From Ruegeria sp. THAF57 (GTDB lineage: Bacteria > Pseudomonadota > Alphaproteobacteria > Rhodobacterales > Rhodobacteraceae): 64,000 bases of DNA. The stretch is from contig NZ_CAIWNQ010000002.1 in the NCBI RefSeq assembly GCF_903914075.1, positions 682,001 to 746,000 on the forward strand, read 5' to 3'. The notes under the pieces are model-generated. The model ran no database searches and was not told the DNA's origin. It was given only the letters and a program-made list of their open reading frames with translations. How positions within the stretch are numbered: the first letter of the stretch is position 1; each line of letters opens with the position of its first letter. The position numbers and the translations under genes were made by a program. Shown here piece after piece: positions 44,421 to 52,981 of the stretch.

Positions 44421-44450
44421 CGGCGGGCGGGCAGCATTGATGCCCCCCGC
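44421..44450 (+). terminator. GC-rich hairpin after the binding-protein gene
   Basis: GGCGGGCGGGCAGCA pairs imperfectly with TGATGCCCCCCGC around a short loop, followed by TATTCTCTT rather than a run of T. Probably an attenuator or stability hairpin that keeps binding-protein mRNA above permease mRNA. Confidence 0.4.
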
Positions 44451-44470
44451 TATTCTCTTCCACGACTCGC

Positions 44471-44505
44471 GTTTTTCTCGCAGGCTACGCTACGCCTGAA
44501 AAAAG
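44471..44505. terminator. Second hairpin with flanking T/A runs before the permease gene
   Basis: TTTTTCTCG-CAGGC-TACGCTAC-GCCTG-AAAAAAG: a 5-bp stem whose flanking T and A runs can extend the pairing. It looks bidirectional and lies 13 bases before the permease start. Confidence 0.35.
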
Positions 44506-44517
44506 AGGGTTTGCGTT

Positions 44518-45384
44518 ATGGCAACTCAACATTCCCGCTCGGTTGCTCGCCTGATGATGGCACCTGCTGTGGTCCTGCTACTTGGCTGGATGCTCGTGCC
44601 GCTGACGATGACGCTATATTTTTCCTTCAAGAAATATCTGCCTCTGCGCGGTGGGGATCTGGGCTGGGTTGGAATAGACAACTACGTTCGGTTCGTATCA
44701 TCCAGTTCCTTCTGGCCCGCAGTTCAGGCAACGCTGGTGATCGTCGGAGGCGTTCTGATCATCACCGTAATCTTGGGCATCCTTTTGGCGATGCTGCTGG
44801 ACCAGCCGATGTGGGGCCAAGGCATTGTCCGCATTCTCGTGATCGCGCCCTTTTTTGTCATGCCCACCGTGTCCGCTCTGGTCTGGAAGAACATGTTCAT
44901 GGACCCGGTCAACGGCCTGTTGGCCCATCTGTGGGGCTTTTTCGGGGCCGAGCCGATCTCATGGTTGTCCGAGGCGTCGATGACCTCGATCATCATCATT
45001 GTGTCCTGGCAGTGGCTGCCCTTTGCGACCCTGATCCTGCTAACCGCAATCCAATCGCTGGATAGTGAGCAGTTGGAAGCGGCTGAGATGGACGGCGCGC
45101 CGGTTCTAAAGCGGTTCTACCACATCATCCTGCCTCATCTGAGCCGCGCGATCACCATCGTGATCCTGATCCAGACGATCTTCCTTTTGTCGATCTTCGC
45201 CGAGATATTCGTAACCACCGGCGGAGCATTCGGCACCCGAACACTTACCTACCTGATCTTCCAGCGTGTGCTGGAAAGCCAGAATGTTGGCCTCGGATCG
45301 GCCGGAGGTGTTTATGCAATCATCTTAGCCAACATCGTTGCGATCTTCCTGATGCGCATCGTCGGCAAGAACCTGGACGCGTGA
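44518..45384 (+). CDS. smoF: Polyol ABC transporter permease (SmoF/MtlF-like)
   Basis: A 288-residue MalF-type permease with six predicted membrane segments and the EAA loop EQLEAAEMDGAPVLKRFYHIILPHL near residue 180, which docks on the ATPase. The N-terminal ARLMMAPAVVLLLGWMLVPL is typical of the sugar/polyol group. Followed after 12 bases by its partner permease. Confidence 0.86.
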   Translation: MATQHSRSVARLMMAPAVVLLLGWMLVPLTMTLYFSFKKYLPLRGGDLGWVGIDNYVRFVSSSSFWPAVQATLVIVGGVLIITVILGILLAMLLDQPMWGQGIVRILVIAPFFVMPTVSALVWKNMFMDPVNGLLAHLWGFFGAEPISWLSEASMTSIIIIVSWQWLPFATLILLTAIQSLDSEQLEAAEMDGAPVLKRFYHIILPHLSRAITIVILIQTIFLLSIFAEIFVTTGGAFGTRTLTYLIFQRVLESQNVGLGSAGGVYAIILANIVAIFLMRIVGKNLDA

Positions 45385-45396
45385 GGAGGAACGACT

Positions 45397-46227
45397 ATGA
45401 CCCGCGTCGTCACAACCCGCCGCAAATCGCTGAACACCGCCTTCGCTTGGGGTGTTGGTTTGCTGATCTTTTTCCCGATCCTCTGGACCATCCTGACCAG
45501 CTTCAAGACCGAGGCACAGGCGATCGCCAGCCCACCGCTGTTCCTGAACTTCAACTGGACGCTGGAAAACTATGCCATCGTGCAGGAACGTTCGGACTAT
45601 ATGCGGTTCTTGTGGAATTCGGTCATTATCGCCGGGGGCTCGACTCTTCTGGGTGTGATCATAGCCGTGCCGGCCGCATGGGCCATGGCCTTCGTGCCCT
45701 CGAAACGCACCAAAGACATCCTGCTGTGGATGCTGTCCACGAAGATGCTGCCAGCGGTTGGCGTTCTCTATCCGATCTACCTGCTGTTCATTCGGCTGGG
45801 GCTTTTGGATACGCGCGGCGGGCTGGTTGTGGTCCTGATGCTCATCAACCTACCGATCATTGTCTGGATGCTGTACACTTATTTCCGCGAAATTCCGGGG
45901 GAAATTCTGGAAGCTGCGCGGATGGACGGGGCGACTTTGAAAGAGGAAATCCTCTATGTCTTGACCCCCATGGCTATCCCCGGCATCGCCTCGACCGTCT
46001 TGCTGAACTTCATCCTGGCCTGGAATGAGGCGTTCTGGACGCTCAACCTGACCGCAGTTGATGCGGCTCCGCTAACGGCATTCATCGCTAGCTATTCCAG
46101 CCCCGAAGGCCTGTTCTTTGCCAAGCTTAGCGCTGCCTCGACCATGGCCATCGCACCAATCCTGATCCTTGGCTGGTTTAGCCAGAAACAACTTGTCCGC
46201 GGCCTGACCTTCGGCGCTGTGAAATAA
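45397..46227 (+). CDS. smoG: Polyol ABC transporter permease (SmoG/MtlG-like)
   Basis: A 276-residue MalG-type permease. The first membrane segment follows RRKSLNTAFAWG, and the EAA loop is GEILEAARMDGATLKEEILYVLTPM near residue 170. Together with SmoF it forms the transmembrane channel. Ribosome-binding site GAGGAGGAA before the ATG. Confidence 0.86.
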   Translation: MTRVVTTRRKSLNTAFAWGVGLLIFFPILWTILTSFKTEAQAIASPPLFLNFNWTLENYAIVQERSDYMRFLWNSVIIAGGSTLLGVIIAVPAAWAMAFVPSKRTKDILLWMLSTKMLPAVGVLYPIYLLFIRLGLLDTRGGLVVVLMLINLPIIVWMLYTYFREIPGEILEAARMDGATLKEEILYVLTPMAIPGIASTVLLNFILAWNEAFWTLNLTAVDAAPLTAFIASYSSPEGLFFAKLSAASTMAIAPILILGWFSQKQLVRGLTFGAVK

Positions 46228-46239
46228 GGAACACGACAC

Positions 46240-47244
46240 ATGGGACGCATCCAACTCAAGTCCGTGACCAAAAGCTTCGGCGATGTGCAGGTCATTCCGC
46301 CACTGGACCTGACCATTGAAGATGGCGAGTTCACAGTCTTCGTCGGCCCTTCGGGCTGCGGTAAATCCACCCTGCTGCGTCTGATCGCGGGGTTGGAGGA
46401 TATCACCTCGGGCTCCATCGACATTGACGGATCGGACGCCACCGACGTGCCACCCGCCAAGCGCGGTCTGGCGATGGTTTTCCAGTCCTATGCACTCTAC
46501 CCCCATATGACCGTGCGCAAAAACATCGCCTTTCCTCTTCGGATGGCAAAACTGGATCAGGCCGAGATCGACAAGCGGGTCGAAGGTGCTGCCAGCGTCC
46601 TGAACCTGACCGACTATCTGGACCGTCGCCCCGGCCAGTTGTCCGGTGGACAGCGTCAGCGGGTCGCCATCGGGCGTGCTATTGTGCGCGAACCGGCGGC
46701 GTTTCTGTTTGATGAACCTCTGTCAAACCTCGACGCAGCGCTGCGGGTCGGTATGCGTCTAGAGATCAGCGAATTACACGAACGCCTCGCCACCACCATG
46801 ATCTACGTGACCCACGATCAGGTCGAAGCCATGACCATGGCCGACAAGATTGTCGTCCTTCAGGCTGGGGTGATCGAACAAGTCGGCAGCCCGCTGGAGC
46901 TGTACCGGACACCACGCAACCTGTTTGTTGCGGGCTTCATTGGCTCTCCCAAAATGAACTTCATTGAGGGCGAAGAGGCCGCAAAACATGGCGCGAAAAC
47001 CATCGGCATCCGCCCGGAACATATCGCTGTTTCGGAGACCGAGGGCGAGTGGTCCGGGGTTGTCAGCGTCTCGGAGCATCTGGGCTCGGACACCTTCTTC
47101 CACGTCCACGACACCGGATTGGCCGAGACGATCACGGTGCGCGCCGATGGCGAGGTCGGGTTCCGCCACGGGGACCGCATTCACCTGACCCCGCGCGCAG
47201 ATGTGATCCATCGCTTCGACGCCCAGGGGTTGCGGATCGAATGA
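46240..47244 (+). CDS. smoK: Polyol ABC transporter ATP-binding protein (SmoK/UgpC-like)
   Basis: A 334-residue CUT1 ATPase: Walker [10 protein letters not shown] near residue 36, signature [10 protein letters not shown], Walker [14 protein letters not shown]-loop TH(D) in [10 protein letters not shown], plus a C-terminal TOBE domain ([29 protein letters not shown]). It overlaps the dehydrogenase gene by ATGA. Confidence 0.88.
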   Translation: MGRIQLKSVTKSFGDVQVIPPLDLTIEDGEFTVFVGPSGCGKSTLLRLIAGLEDITSGSIDIDGSDATDVPPAKRGLAMVFQSYALYPHMTVRKNIAFPLRMAKLDQAEIDKRVEGAASVLNLTDYLDRRPGQLSGGQRQRVAIGRAIVREPAAFLFDEPLSNLDAALRVGMRLEISELHERLATTMIYVTHDQVEAMTMADKIVVLQAGVIEQVGSPLELYRTPRNLFVAGFIGSPKMNFIEGEEAAKHGAKTIGIRPEHIAVSETEGEWSGVVSVSEHLGSDTFFHVHDTGLAETITVRADGEVGFRHGDRIHLTPRADVIHRFDAQGLRIE

Positions 47245-48014
47245 AACGGCTTGCGGGAAAAACCGCCCTGATCACCGGGGCTGCGCGTGGCATTGGTCTG
47301 GCCTTTGCCCAAGCCTATGTGGCCGAAGGTGCGCGCGTCGCGATCGCCGACATCGACATCGCACGGGCCAAAGACGCGGCCAGCCAGATCGGAGACGCGG
47401 CAATGGCCGTGGAAATGGACGTGACCCGCCAGCCCAGCATTGACGCGGCTGTCGCGCAAACGGCGGCGCAGTTCGGCCCGATAGATATCCTGATCAACAA
47501 CGCGGCGATCTTCACCGCCGCTCCGATCACCGAGATCACCCGCGCTGACTATGGCCGCGTGTTCGACATCAACGTGTCGGGCACGCTGTTCACGATGCAA
47601 GCGGTGGCGCGGCACATGATTGAACACGGGATTCGGGGGCGGATCATCAACATGGCCTCGCAAGCCGGGCGACGGGGCGAGCCGCTGGTTGGTGTCTATT
47701 GCGCCAGCAAGGCGGCGGTCATCTCTTTGACCCAGTCGGCGGGGCTTAACCTGATAGCACATGGTATCCATGTGAACGCCATCGCGCCGGGCGTGGTGGA
47801 TGGTGAACATTGGGACGGCGTCGACGCGTTCTTTGCCCGGTACGAAGGTAAGCCACCCGGCCAGAAGAAACGCGAAGTGGCGGCGACCGTTCCCTATGGC
47901 CGCATGGGCCGGGCCGAAGACCTAACCGGGATGGCGGTGTTTCTAGCTTCGGACGAGGCCAAGTACATCGTCGCCCAGACCTACAATGTTGATGGTGGAA
48001 ATTGGATGAGCTGA
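47241..48014 (+). CDS. smoS: Polyol (sorbitol/L-iditol-type) dehydrogenase, SDR family
   Basis: A 257-residue short-chain dehydrogenase: TGAARGIG at residues 12-19, NNAAIF, catalytic Ser in NMASQAG and Tyr-x3-Lys in YCASK. Asp in IADIDIARA indicates NAD preference. The block [20 protein letters not shown] is typical of SmoS/PolS sorbitol dehydrogenases, which oxidise D-glucitol to fructose. The ATG at 47241 overlaps the ATPase stop; the longer open frame upstream is ATPase sequence. Confidence 0.84.
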   Translation: MKRLAGKTALITGAARGIGLAFAQAYVAEGARVAIADIDIARAKDAASQIGDAAMAVEMDVTRQPSIDAAVAQTAAQFGPIDILINNAAIFTAAPITEITRADYGRVFDINVSGTLFTMQAVARHMIEHGIRGRIINMASQAGRRGEPLVGVYCASKAAVISLTQSAGLNLIAHGIHVNAIAPGVVDGEHWDGVDAFFARYEGKPPGQKKREVAATVPYGRMGRAEDLTGMAVFLASDEAKYIVAQTYNVDGGNWMS

Positions 48015-49516
48015 TGACCCCTGTGGCAGATTCACCCCCTCCGATCCTGCTCAGGCGCGACAGGCTTACAGACCTGCCAGCGACTGTGAGAACCCCTGCT
48101 TATCAACGTTCGGACCTGACGCCGGGCATCGTCCATATCGGGCTTGGTAATTTCCACCGCGCCCATCAGGCTTGGTACATTCATCAGCTTATGCAGCAGG
48201 GCCAGGCCCGCGATTGGGCCATCATCGGAGCTGGTGTGCGAAATTATGATGCCGTGATGCGCGAGCGGCTGCTGGAGCAGGACTGCCTGACTACTTTGAT
48301 CGAACTCGACCCGCAAGGAACATCCGCCGAGGTGATCGGCCCGATGATCGACTACCTGCCGATTGAGGACAACAACGCTGCCCTTATCCGTAAGCTGGCT
48401 GACCCATCCATCCGGATTGTGTCACTGACGGTTACTGAGGGCGGGTATTTTCTGGATGTTAACACCGGAGCCTTCGACACGGATCACGAAGATATTCGCC
48501 ATGATGCAAGGAATCCGGGCCAGCCTCGCACGGCTTTTGGTGCCATTGTAGCGGCGCTAAAGCAGCGCCGGGCGAACGACCACAGGCCCTTTACTGCGCT
48601 GAGCTGCGACAACCTTCAGGGCAATGGCAGGATTTTGCGCGACAGTATTGTTGGTTTGGCGCGTATGTCCGACCCTGATCTGGCCAAGTGGATTGATGAA
48701 CACGGCGCGTTCCCGAATTCGATGGTGGATTGCATCGTACCCGCGACAACGGACCAAGTGGTCTCGCAAAGCCTCGCGCTTGGCATCGACGACCGCGCTC
48801 CTGTCTCACACGAGAATTTTCGCCAATGGGTGATCGAAGATGACTTCTGTGCCGGGCGCCCCCCTTTGGAACAAGTGGGTGTCACGCTCACCCACGACGT
48901 CCACAGCTATGAGGTCATGAAACTGCGGGTTTTAAACGGGGGGCACCAACTGCTCGCAAATGTCGGGGAAGTTCTGAGTGTTCCGACAATTTCAGATTGC
49001 ATGCTGGACGAAGATATCCTGGCTTTTTTTGAGAAAGTTCAGGCGAAAGAAATTCTACCTCACGTCCACGCTGTACCCGGGACGACCGGGGAGGAATATC
49101 TCGAATTGGTAAAGAAACGATTTTCCAACAGTGCAGTCAACGACACAACACGCCGGGTCGCATTTGACGGATCTTCCCGACATCCGGTTTTCTTGCACCC
49201 ATCTTTGCGCAATGCGGTTGAATCCGGGTCTTCCATAGATGGGCTGGCATTGGCTGAAGCGTTTTGGTGTAGGATGTGTGTTGGCATTCGTGAAGACGGC
49301 TCTGAAATTGCCCCGAACGACCCGCATTGGGAAGAGCTTCAAAAGACGGCACTGGCGTCCAAAGCCGATCCGGAACTTTGGCTGAACCAACGTCAGTATT
49401 ATGGTACGTCGAACATAAGCAAACAGTTTTCTGAAGCCTTCACCGCGTGGATGACGGCGATCTGGCAGAGTGGCAGTCGGAGAGCAATAGCTGACTATGT
49501 CGCTCTGACCGGGTAA
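48014..49516 (+). CDS. mtlK: Mannitol 2-dehydrogenase-type polyol dehydrogenase
   Basis: A 500-residue long-chain secondary-alcohol dehydrogenase. The N-terminal nucleotide-binding motif is VHIGLGNFHRAHQAWY, then SLTVTEGGYFLD, SCDNLQGNG, and the catalytic Lys region VMKLRVLNGGHQLLA (Lys with N/H nearby) as in MtlK/PSLDR enzymes. It oxidises mannitol to fructose or D-arabitol to D-xylulose using NAD. Start ATG at 48014 shares a base with the smoS stop (TGATG); the TTG at 48002 is less likely. No fructokinase gene follows, unlike the Rhodobacter operon. Confidence 0.87.
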   Translation: MTPVADSPPPILLRRDRLTDLPATVRTPAYQRSDLTPGIVHIGLGNFHRAHQAWYIHQLMQQGQARDWAIIGAGVRNYDAVMRERLLEQDCLTTLIELDPQGTSAEVIGPMIDYLPIEDNNAALIRKLADPSIRIVSLTVTEGGYFLDVNTGAFDTDHEDIRHDARNPGQPRTAFGAIVAALKQRRANDHRPFTALSCDNLQGNGRILRDSIVGLARMSDPDLAKWIDEHGAFPNSMVDCIVPATTDQVVSQSLALGIDDRAPVSHENFRQWVIEDDFCAGRPPLEQVGVTLTHDVHSYEVMKLRVLNGGHQLLANVGEVLSVPTISDCMLDEDILAFFEKVQAKEILPHVHAVPGTTGEEYLELVKKRFSNSAVNDTTRRVAFDGSSRHPVFLHPSLRNAVESGSSIDGLALAEAFWCRMCVGIREDGSEIAPNDPHWEELQKTALASKADPELWLNQRQYYGTSNISKQFSEAFTAWMTAIWQSGSRRAIADYVALTG

Positions 49517-49632
49517 TCATATTAACTTTCGCCGCAAGTCTGGATCAGTTTTCGATACGCTATTCACTTTCCGATGGTCAATAATAGGGCGTCGGCTTAA
49601 TTGTGTTACTTGAGCCTCTGTCAATGTACTTG

Positions 49633-49711
49633 CAGCGATTGTCCACTTTCGCCCACTTTGTCAGGTATTGCACCGCTCGTTATTGTCGCCTTTGGGCTCG
49701 AAGCGGACATC
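49633..49711. repeat. Dispersed intergenic palindromic repeat, copy 12
   Basis: Left part GATTGTCCACTTTCGCCCAC is worn; the right part GTCGCCTTTGGGCTCGAAGC plus GGACAT is well kept but in mixed orientation. Confidence 0.55.
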
Positions 49712-49969
49712 TAATTGGTTTGGCCAGTGACTGCTGTGCGTTGTGACCAGTCAGTGAACAATTAATGGATACAAGTCTGCAATTTCTTGTCGGCACGGGA
49801 ATCGTCCATCAGTGAGCCAATATCATCCGTGCCTCCCAATGAGACAACAACCTGCAGTGCCTAACCCCCAACAGATATCAAGCAACAAATGGAGGGTGTT
49901 CAATAGGGTAGATAGAAAAAGCCGAACTTACCCTATCGCACTGATAAAACGACTGTTTTTCAGGACTTA

Positions 49970-49983
49970 TGGTGCCCAGGAGA
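49970..49983. repeat. tRNA-3'-end-like 14-mer, possible attachment site (right)
   Basis: TGGTGCCCAGGAGA, identical and in the same orientation as 29224-29237. The two bracket 20.7 kb. Shortly downstream, GGTTCTATTCCCG followed by AGGCACC also looks like worn tRNA T-arm/acceptor sequence, but the stem pairing is poor. Confidence 0.4.
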
Positions 49984-50088
49984 AGCTGTGTCTCCGGTTC
50001 TATTCCCGTTACAGGCACCTTCTTTGGGTCTCCCGTCAGCAAAGTAAGGGGTATCGCGACAGCCAAGCCAAGGTCAACAGGCGCGTCG

Positions 50089-50111
50089 TGTACTACGGTT
50101 TGTACTACGGT
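50089..50111. repeat. 12-base tandem duplication
   Basis: TGTACTACGGT occurs at 50089-50099 and again at 50101-50111. Such short direct repeats are common beside integrase attachment sites, where they can be arm-type sites. Confidence 0.4.
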
Positions 50112-50287
50112 AGCGTGGAGACCCCACGCACAGGCGGTTCCAGTGCGGGTACTCACATTGAAGCAAAAGGGGTCCCCGTAGATCGCTCCGGCTTCCCTCC
50201 AACTCGCCAAGGGCAAAGGGGGAGATTGCAGGTGCTCGTATAGTGATATGACCTCTGATATTTGCGACCCCAAAACTACCCGTCATT

Positions 50288-50796
50288 TCAAGCAGCCAAG
50301 GCAACGTCAGCGGTGACTTCACCTGTGGGAGGGTCCGGAACTTCGCCTCGCACCACTTCAGCAACTCCAGCACTCCATGAAGAGTTGCGACAGTATCGAT
50401 CAGCAGCTTGCGAGATCGTGCAATAGCTGCGGCAACCGCTACAAAACAATTGCTTCTTGTCTGGGTTCGGGAGGATCAAGTCTGGGTTGGTCAGGATTTT
50501 GCGAACCTGCGGGCAGCGCCCGCTTCTGGCAAGCTGAACGATTTCTTTGATGTAACCCAGACGTTGCCCAGGTGGCATTGTATAGAGTGTCTCTGCCATC
50601 CTATCGGCCAGTTCGAATATCTCATGTTGTTTTCGTCTGATCGAGCGACTGTTAGCCGCGTTGGCTGGTCGCTGCTTTCGACGGTCCCGCTGTGAGCTGG
50701 CTTTGCGGCAGCTTGCCGAACAGAATTTCTTGTTGCTTCGGTAGAGGAATCATTGCCACACGCGGGGCATGAAACAAAAGATGGGGTAATAGACAT
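50288..50796 (-). pseudogene. Small zinc-finger-like conserved hypothetical gene, frameshifted
   Basis: Frame 1 from the ATG at 50796 gives MSITPSFVSCPACGND; about 50725-50740 the sense passes to another frame giving KKFCSASCRKASSQRDRRKQ, then MAETLYTMPPGQRLGYIKEI and QVRKILTNPDLILPNPD to the stop at 50288. Joined, these form a Cys4 finger (CPAC ... CSASC) followed by a conserved helical segment. One base change in the GAAATTC region would restore the frame. Function unknown; probably dead. Confidence 0.5.
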
Positions 50797-51015
50797 GGAT
50801 CGCTTTCTTTGCAGGTCCTCCGTCAGCGACGCCGTGCTACAAGCGCTGCATTAAAGGCATGAAAGACGACTACCTTCCTGTCTTGATTGGACGGAGAAGC
50901 AGGAAGACTGAGCGGAGGAGGGTGAGTGGCGCAATCTGCGTGAATACTTCGATAAGCTAGGGCAATCCACTTATCTGGAGAACCTTGCACTTAGCAAGCA
51001 AGCAATAGGAGTTGA
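50797..51015. other. Junction between decayed genes
   Basis: One frame reads EEGEWRNLREYFDKLGQSTY then LENLALSKQAIGVDTRLSR before a stop at the DUF411 junction, and carries an earlier stop as well. It looks like a gene fragment, but the family was not recognised. Confidence 0.35.
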
Positions 51016-51285
51016 TACGCGATTATCCCGCTGAACCTCGCATCCTGTCACACCATTGAAGCCGATAGTTATGTCTTTGAAGGCCATGTGCCGTTCGAAG
51101 CATTGGAAGCCGTGTTGAGGGATCGGCCTGGCATCACAGGGCTTGCCGTTCCTGGCATGCCAATGGGCTCCCCTGGTATGGGCGACGATCCATCCGCCCG
51201 TTACGACGTCATTGCATTTGGGGGAGAGGCTGGGGCCGGTACGGTATACTACCGCGCGGGCACCGCGCAGCCATTCGATACCTGA
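51016..51285 (+). pseudogene. DUF411 metal-binding protein, 5'-truncated
   Basis: An open stretch of 89 codons gives the C-terminal half of DUF411: LASCHTIEADSYVFEGHVP, then GLAVPGMPMGSPGMGDD. The signal peptide and the N-terminal CxCC-type metal site are missing; the frame closes with TGA at 51013. A GTG at 51088 could start a short product. DUF411 genes accompany copper resistance genes, as here (cytochrome c, copC, copD follow). It overlaps the next start by TGATG. Confidence 0.7.
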
Positions 51286-51749
51286 TGCCTGGGCACACAA
51301 CACTCTTGGTCACCGGTGGGCTTGCGCTCACCGGTTTCGCCGTAGCTTTCGTTCTGGCCCAGCCCTCCGAAGCGGTCGGTCTATTGACACCGGATAACGC
51401 CAAACTGGTCGCCCTCGGCCAAGATATATACGCGGACCAATGTGCTACCTGCCACGGTGAGAACCTTGAAGGACAGCCAAACTGGCGGGTACGCGGCGAG
51501 GATGGTTTGCTACCGGCACCGCCGCATGACGCCACAGGGCACACGTGGCACCACGATGATGAAACACTCTTCAAATTGACCAAATTTGGCCTGGCCGGGC
51601 TGATGGAGAACGCGCCCGCAACTGGTATGCCGGTCTATGAAGGCGTGCTCAGCGATGACGAAATCATCGCGGTGCTGTCCTTTATCAAATCAACCTGGCC
51701 CGATGATCTTCGTGAATACCACGATGAACTGAATGCCCAATCCGAATAG
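51285..51749 (+). CDS. Class I c-type cytochrome, exported
   Basis: A 154-residue protein with an N-terminal membrane/signal segment (TTLLVTGGLALTGFAVAFVLA) and one haem c site CATCH (residues about 53-57). The axial Met is in TGMPVYEGVLSDDE near residue 113. The spacing between haem site and Met fits a small monohaem cytochrome. In copper operons such cytochromes are common electron carriers of unclear purpose. Confidence 0.85.
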   Translation: MPGHTTLLVTGGLALTGFAVAFVLAQPSEAVGLLTPDNAKLVALGQDIYADQCATCHGENLEGQPNWRVRGEDGLLPAPPHDATGHTWHHDDETLFKLTKFGLAGLMENAPATGMPVYEGVLSDDEIIAVLSFIKSTWPDDLREYHDELNAQSE

Positions 51750-51761
51750 GGGACAACTCAG

Positions 51762-52106
51762 ATGATCAAACAAACTCTTGTCGGCTTGGTCGTGGCAATG
51801 GCTCCAATGCTTGCGGCCGCACATTCAAAGTCGGAAGCAACGACACCGGCTGACGGCGCGTCTGTCACGGATGTGCCGGAGCTTACCATACGGTTCGATG
51901 ATCCGATGCGTATCATCTCGGTCGCGTTGACCTCACACGATGACGACGTCGAAATTGAACGCGAAACGGGCATGGACCCCACCACGGAATTCCGGGCTAT
52001 GCCTTTGGAGGAGCTTGCACCCGGAAGCTACCGCTTCGACTGGCGAGGTATGGCTTCAGACGGTCACCCGATGCAGGGCAGCTTTTCTTTCACGGTCGCT
52101 GAGTGA
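51762..52106 (+). CDS. copC: Copper resistance protein CopC
   Basis: A 114-residue periplasmic copper carrier. The signal peptide ends AAA before the mature N-terminal His (HSKSEATTPADGASV), which with His in DGHPMQGSFSFTV forms the Cu(II) site. The beta-barrel core blocks VPELTIRFDDPM and PGSYRFDWRGMASDGHP are typical. It overlaps copD by ATGA. No Met-rich Cu(I) loop is visible, so it is of the Cu(II)-only type. Confidence 0.88.
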   Translation: MIKQTLVGLVVAMAPMLAAAHSKSEATTPADGASVTDVPELTIRFDDPMRIISVALTSHDDDVEIERETGMDPTTEFRAMPLEELAPGSYRFDWRGMASDGHPMQGSFSFTVAE

Positions 52107-52981
52107 CCGGACTCTCCCCTATAGATGGTGTCGTCGTCTTGGCCATTTTGGCAAAGGCAATTGGCTACGGTGCGGCGCTGCTGGCGATGGGTAGCGTCCT
52201 ATTCACGGTCCTCTTTGCCAAGCGCGCCGAGGCGACCGTTTTGCGCCTTGCACGTCACCTCGCGGTCGGTGCGGCGCTTCTCGGTCTCGCCGTTCTGGCT
52301 TTGAGTTTCGGCATCAGGGCGGCGCGGATATCCGGAATGGGCTTTGAGGGCGCGACGGACCCAATGATGCTTGGTTTTGTTTGGGACAGTCCGCTTGGCA
52401 CCGCCGCTATTTGGCGAGGGGTGGGTGAACTTGCGATATTGGCAATCCTGCTTCCCCGCGTCGGGCAATGGATCGCTTTGGCGGGCAGCCTTGCCATTGC
52501 GATTTCCTTTGCCCAGGTGGGACACTCCCTCGGAGAGCCCAGGGGGCTTCTCGAAGTCTTACTGGTTCTGCATCTGCTGGCTGCCGCGTTTTGGGTCGGC
52601 GCTCTCCTGCCTTTGCGCAAAGCGGCACTCACCCCAACCGGGGCCGATCTACTTCACCACTTTGGCAGTGTCGCTGCTTACGGAGTAGCCATCCTGATTG
52701 TTGCGGGCGCAGCGCTCGCATGGCTGCTTTCGGGTTCTGTGGCCGCCTTGTTCGGGACGGCTTATGGATTGGTGCTTTTGGTCAAGGTCGTGATCGTTTC
52801 CGCCCTTTTTGGCATCGCGGCGCTGAACAAGTTGAAACTCGTTCCGGCTCTCGGGGCTGAGCAGCATGATGCGACTATCGCGCTCCGACGGTCGATTTCG
52901 ATGGAGATGTTGGCTGTTGTCCTGATCCTGCTTGCAACGGCGACGCTAACCAGTGTGACGACACCTCCCATCAATCTCTAA
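52103..52981 (+). CDS. copD: Copper resistance membrane protein CopD
   Basis: A 292-residue integral membrane protein with about eight hydrophobic segments. The CopD domain features include WDSPLGTAAIWRGVGELAIL, QVGHSLGEPRG, VLHLLAAAFWVGALLPL and a C-terminal RRSISMEMLAVVLILLATATLTS. It is thought to import copper delivered by CopC. Last gene of the copper unit. Confidence 0.87.
   Translation: MTGLSPIDGVVVLAILAKAIGYGAALLAMGSVLFTVLFAKRAEATVLRLARHLAVGAALLGLAVLALSFGIRAARISGMGFEGATDPMMLGFVWDSPLGTAAIWRGVGELAILAILLPRVGQWIALAGSLAIAISFAQVGHSLGEPRGLLEVLLVLHLLAAAFWVGALLPLRKAALTPTGADLLHHFGSVAAYGVAILIVAGAALAWLLSGSVAALFGTAYGLVLLVKVVIVSALFGIAALNKLKLVPALGAEQHDATIALRRSISMEMLAVVLILLATATLTSVTTPPINL

Larger units (their letters stand above)
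49517..50287. other. Intergenic region at the right edge of the putative island
   Basis: About 770 bases without a recognised gene. It contains repeat copy 12, the second tRNA-end-like 14-mer, and a 12-base tandem duplication (50089-50111). The open frame at 49812-50243 shows no family features and spans the tRNA-like sequence, so it is not called. Confidence 0.5.

Noticed and set aside
49998..50026. A tRNA or tmRNA 3' end (GGTTCTATTCCCG...AGGCACC)
   Set aside because: The T-stem does not pair properly and no upstream arms fit; at best a worn attachment-site remnant.
49812..50243. A 143-codon open frame at the right island edge
   Set aside because: It spans the tRNA-end-like sequence and the tandem duplication, shows no recognisable domain and has an unusual composition.
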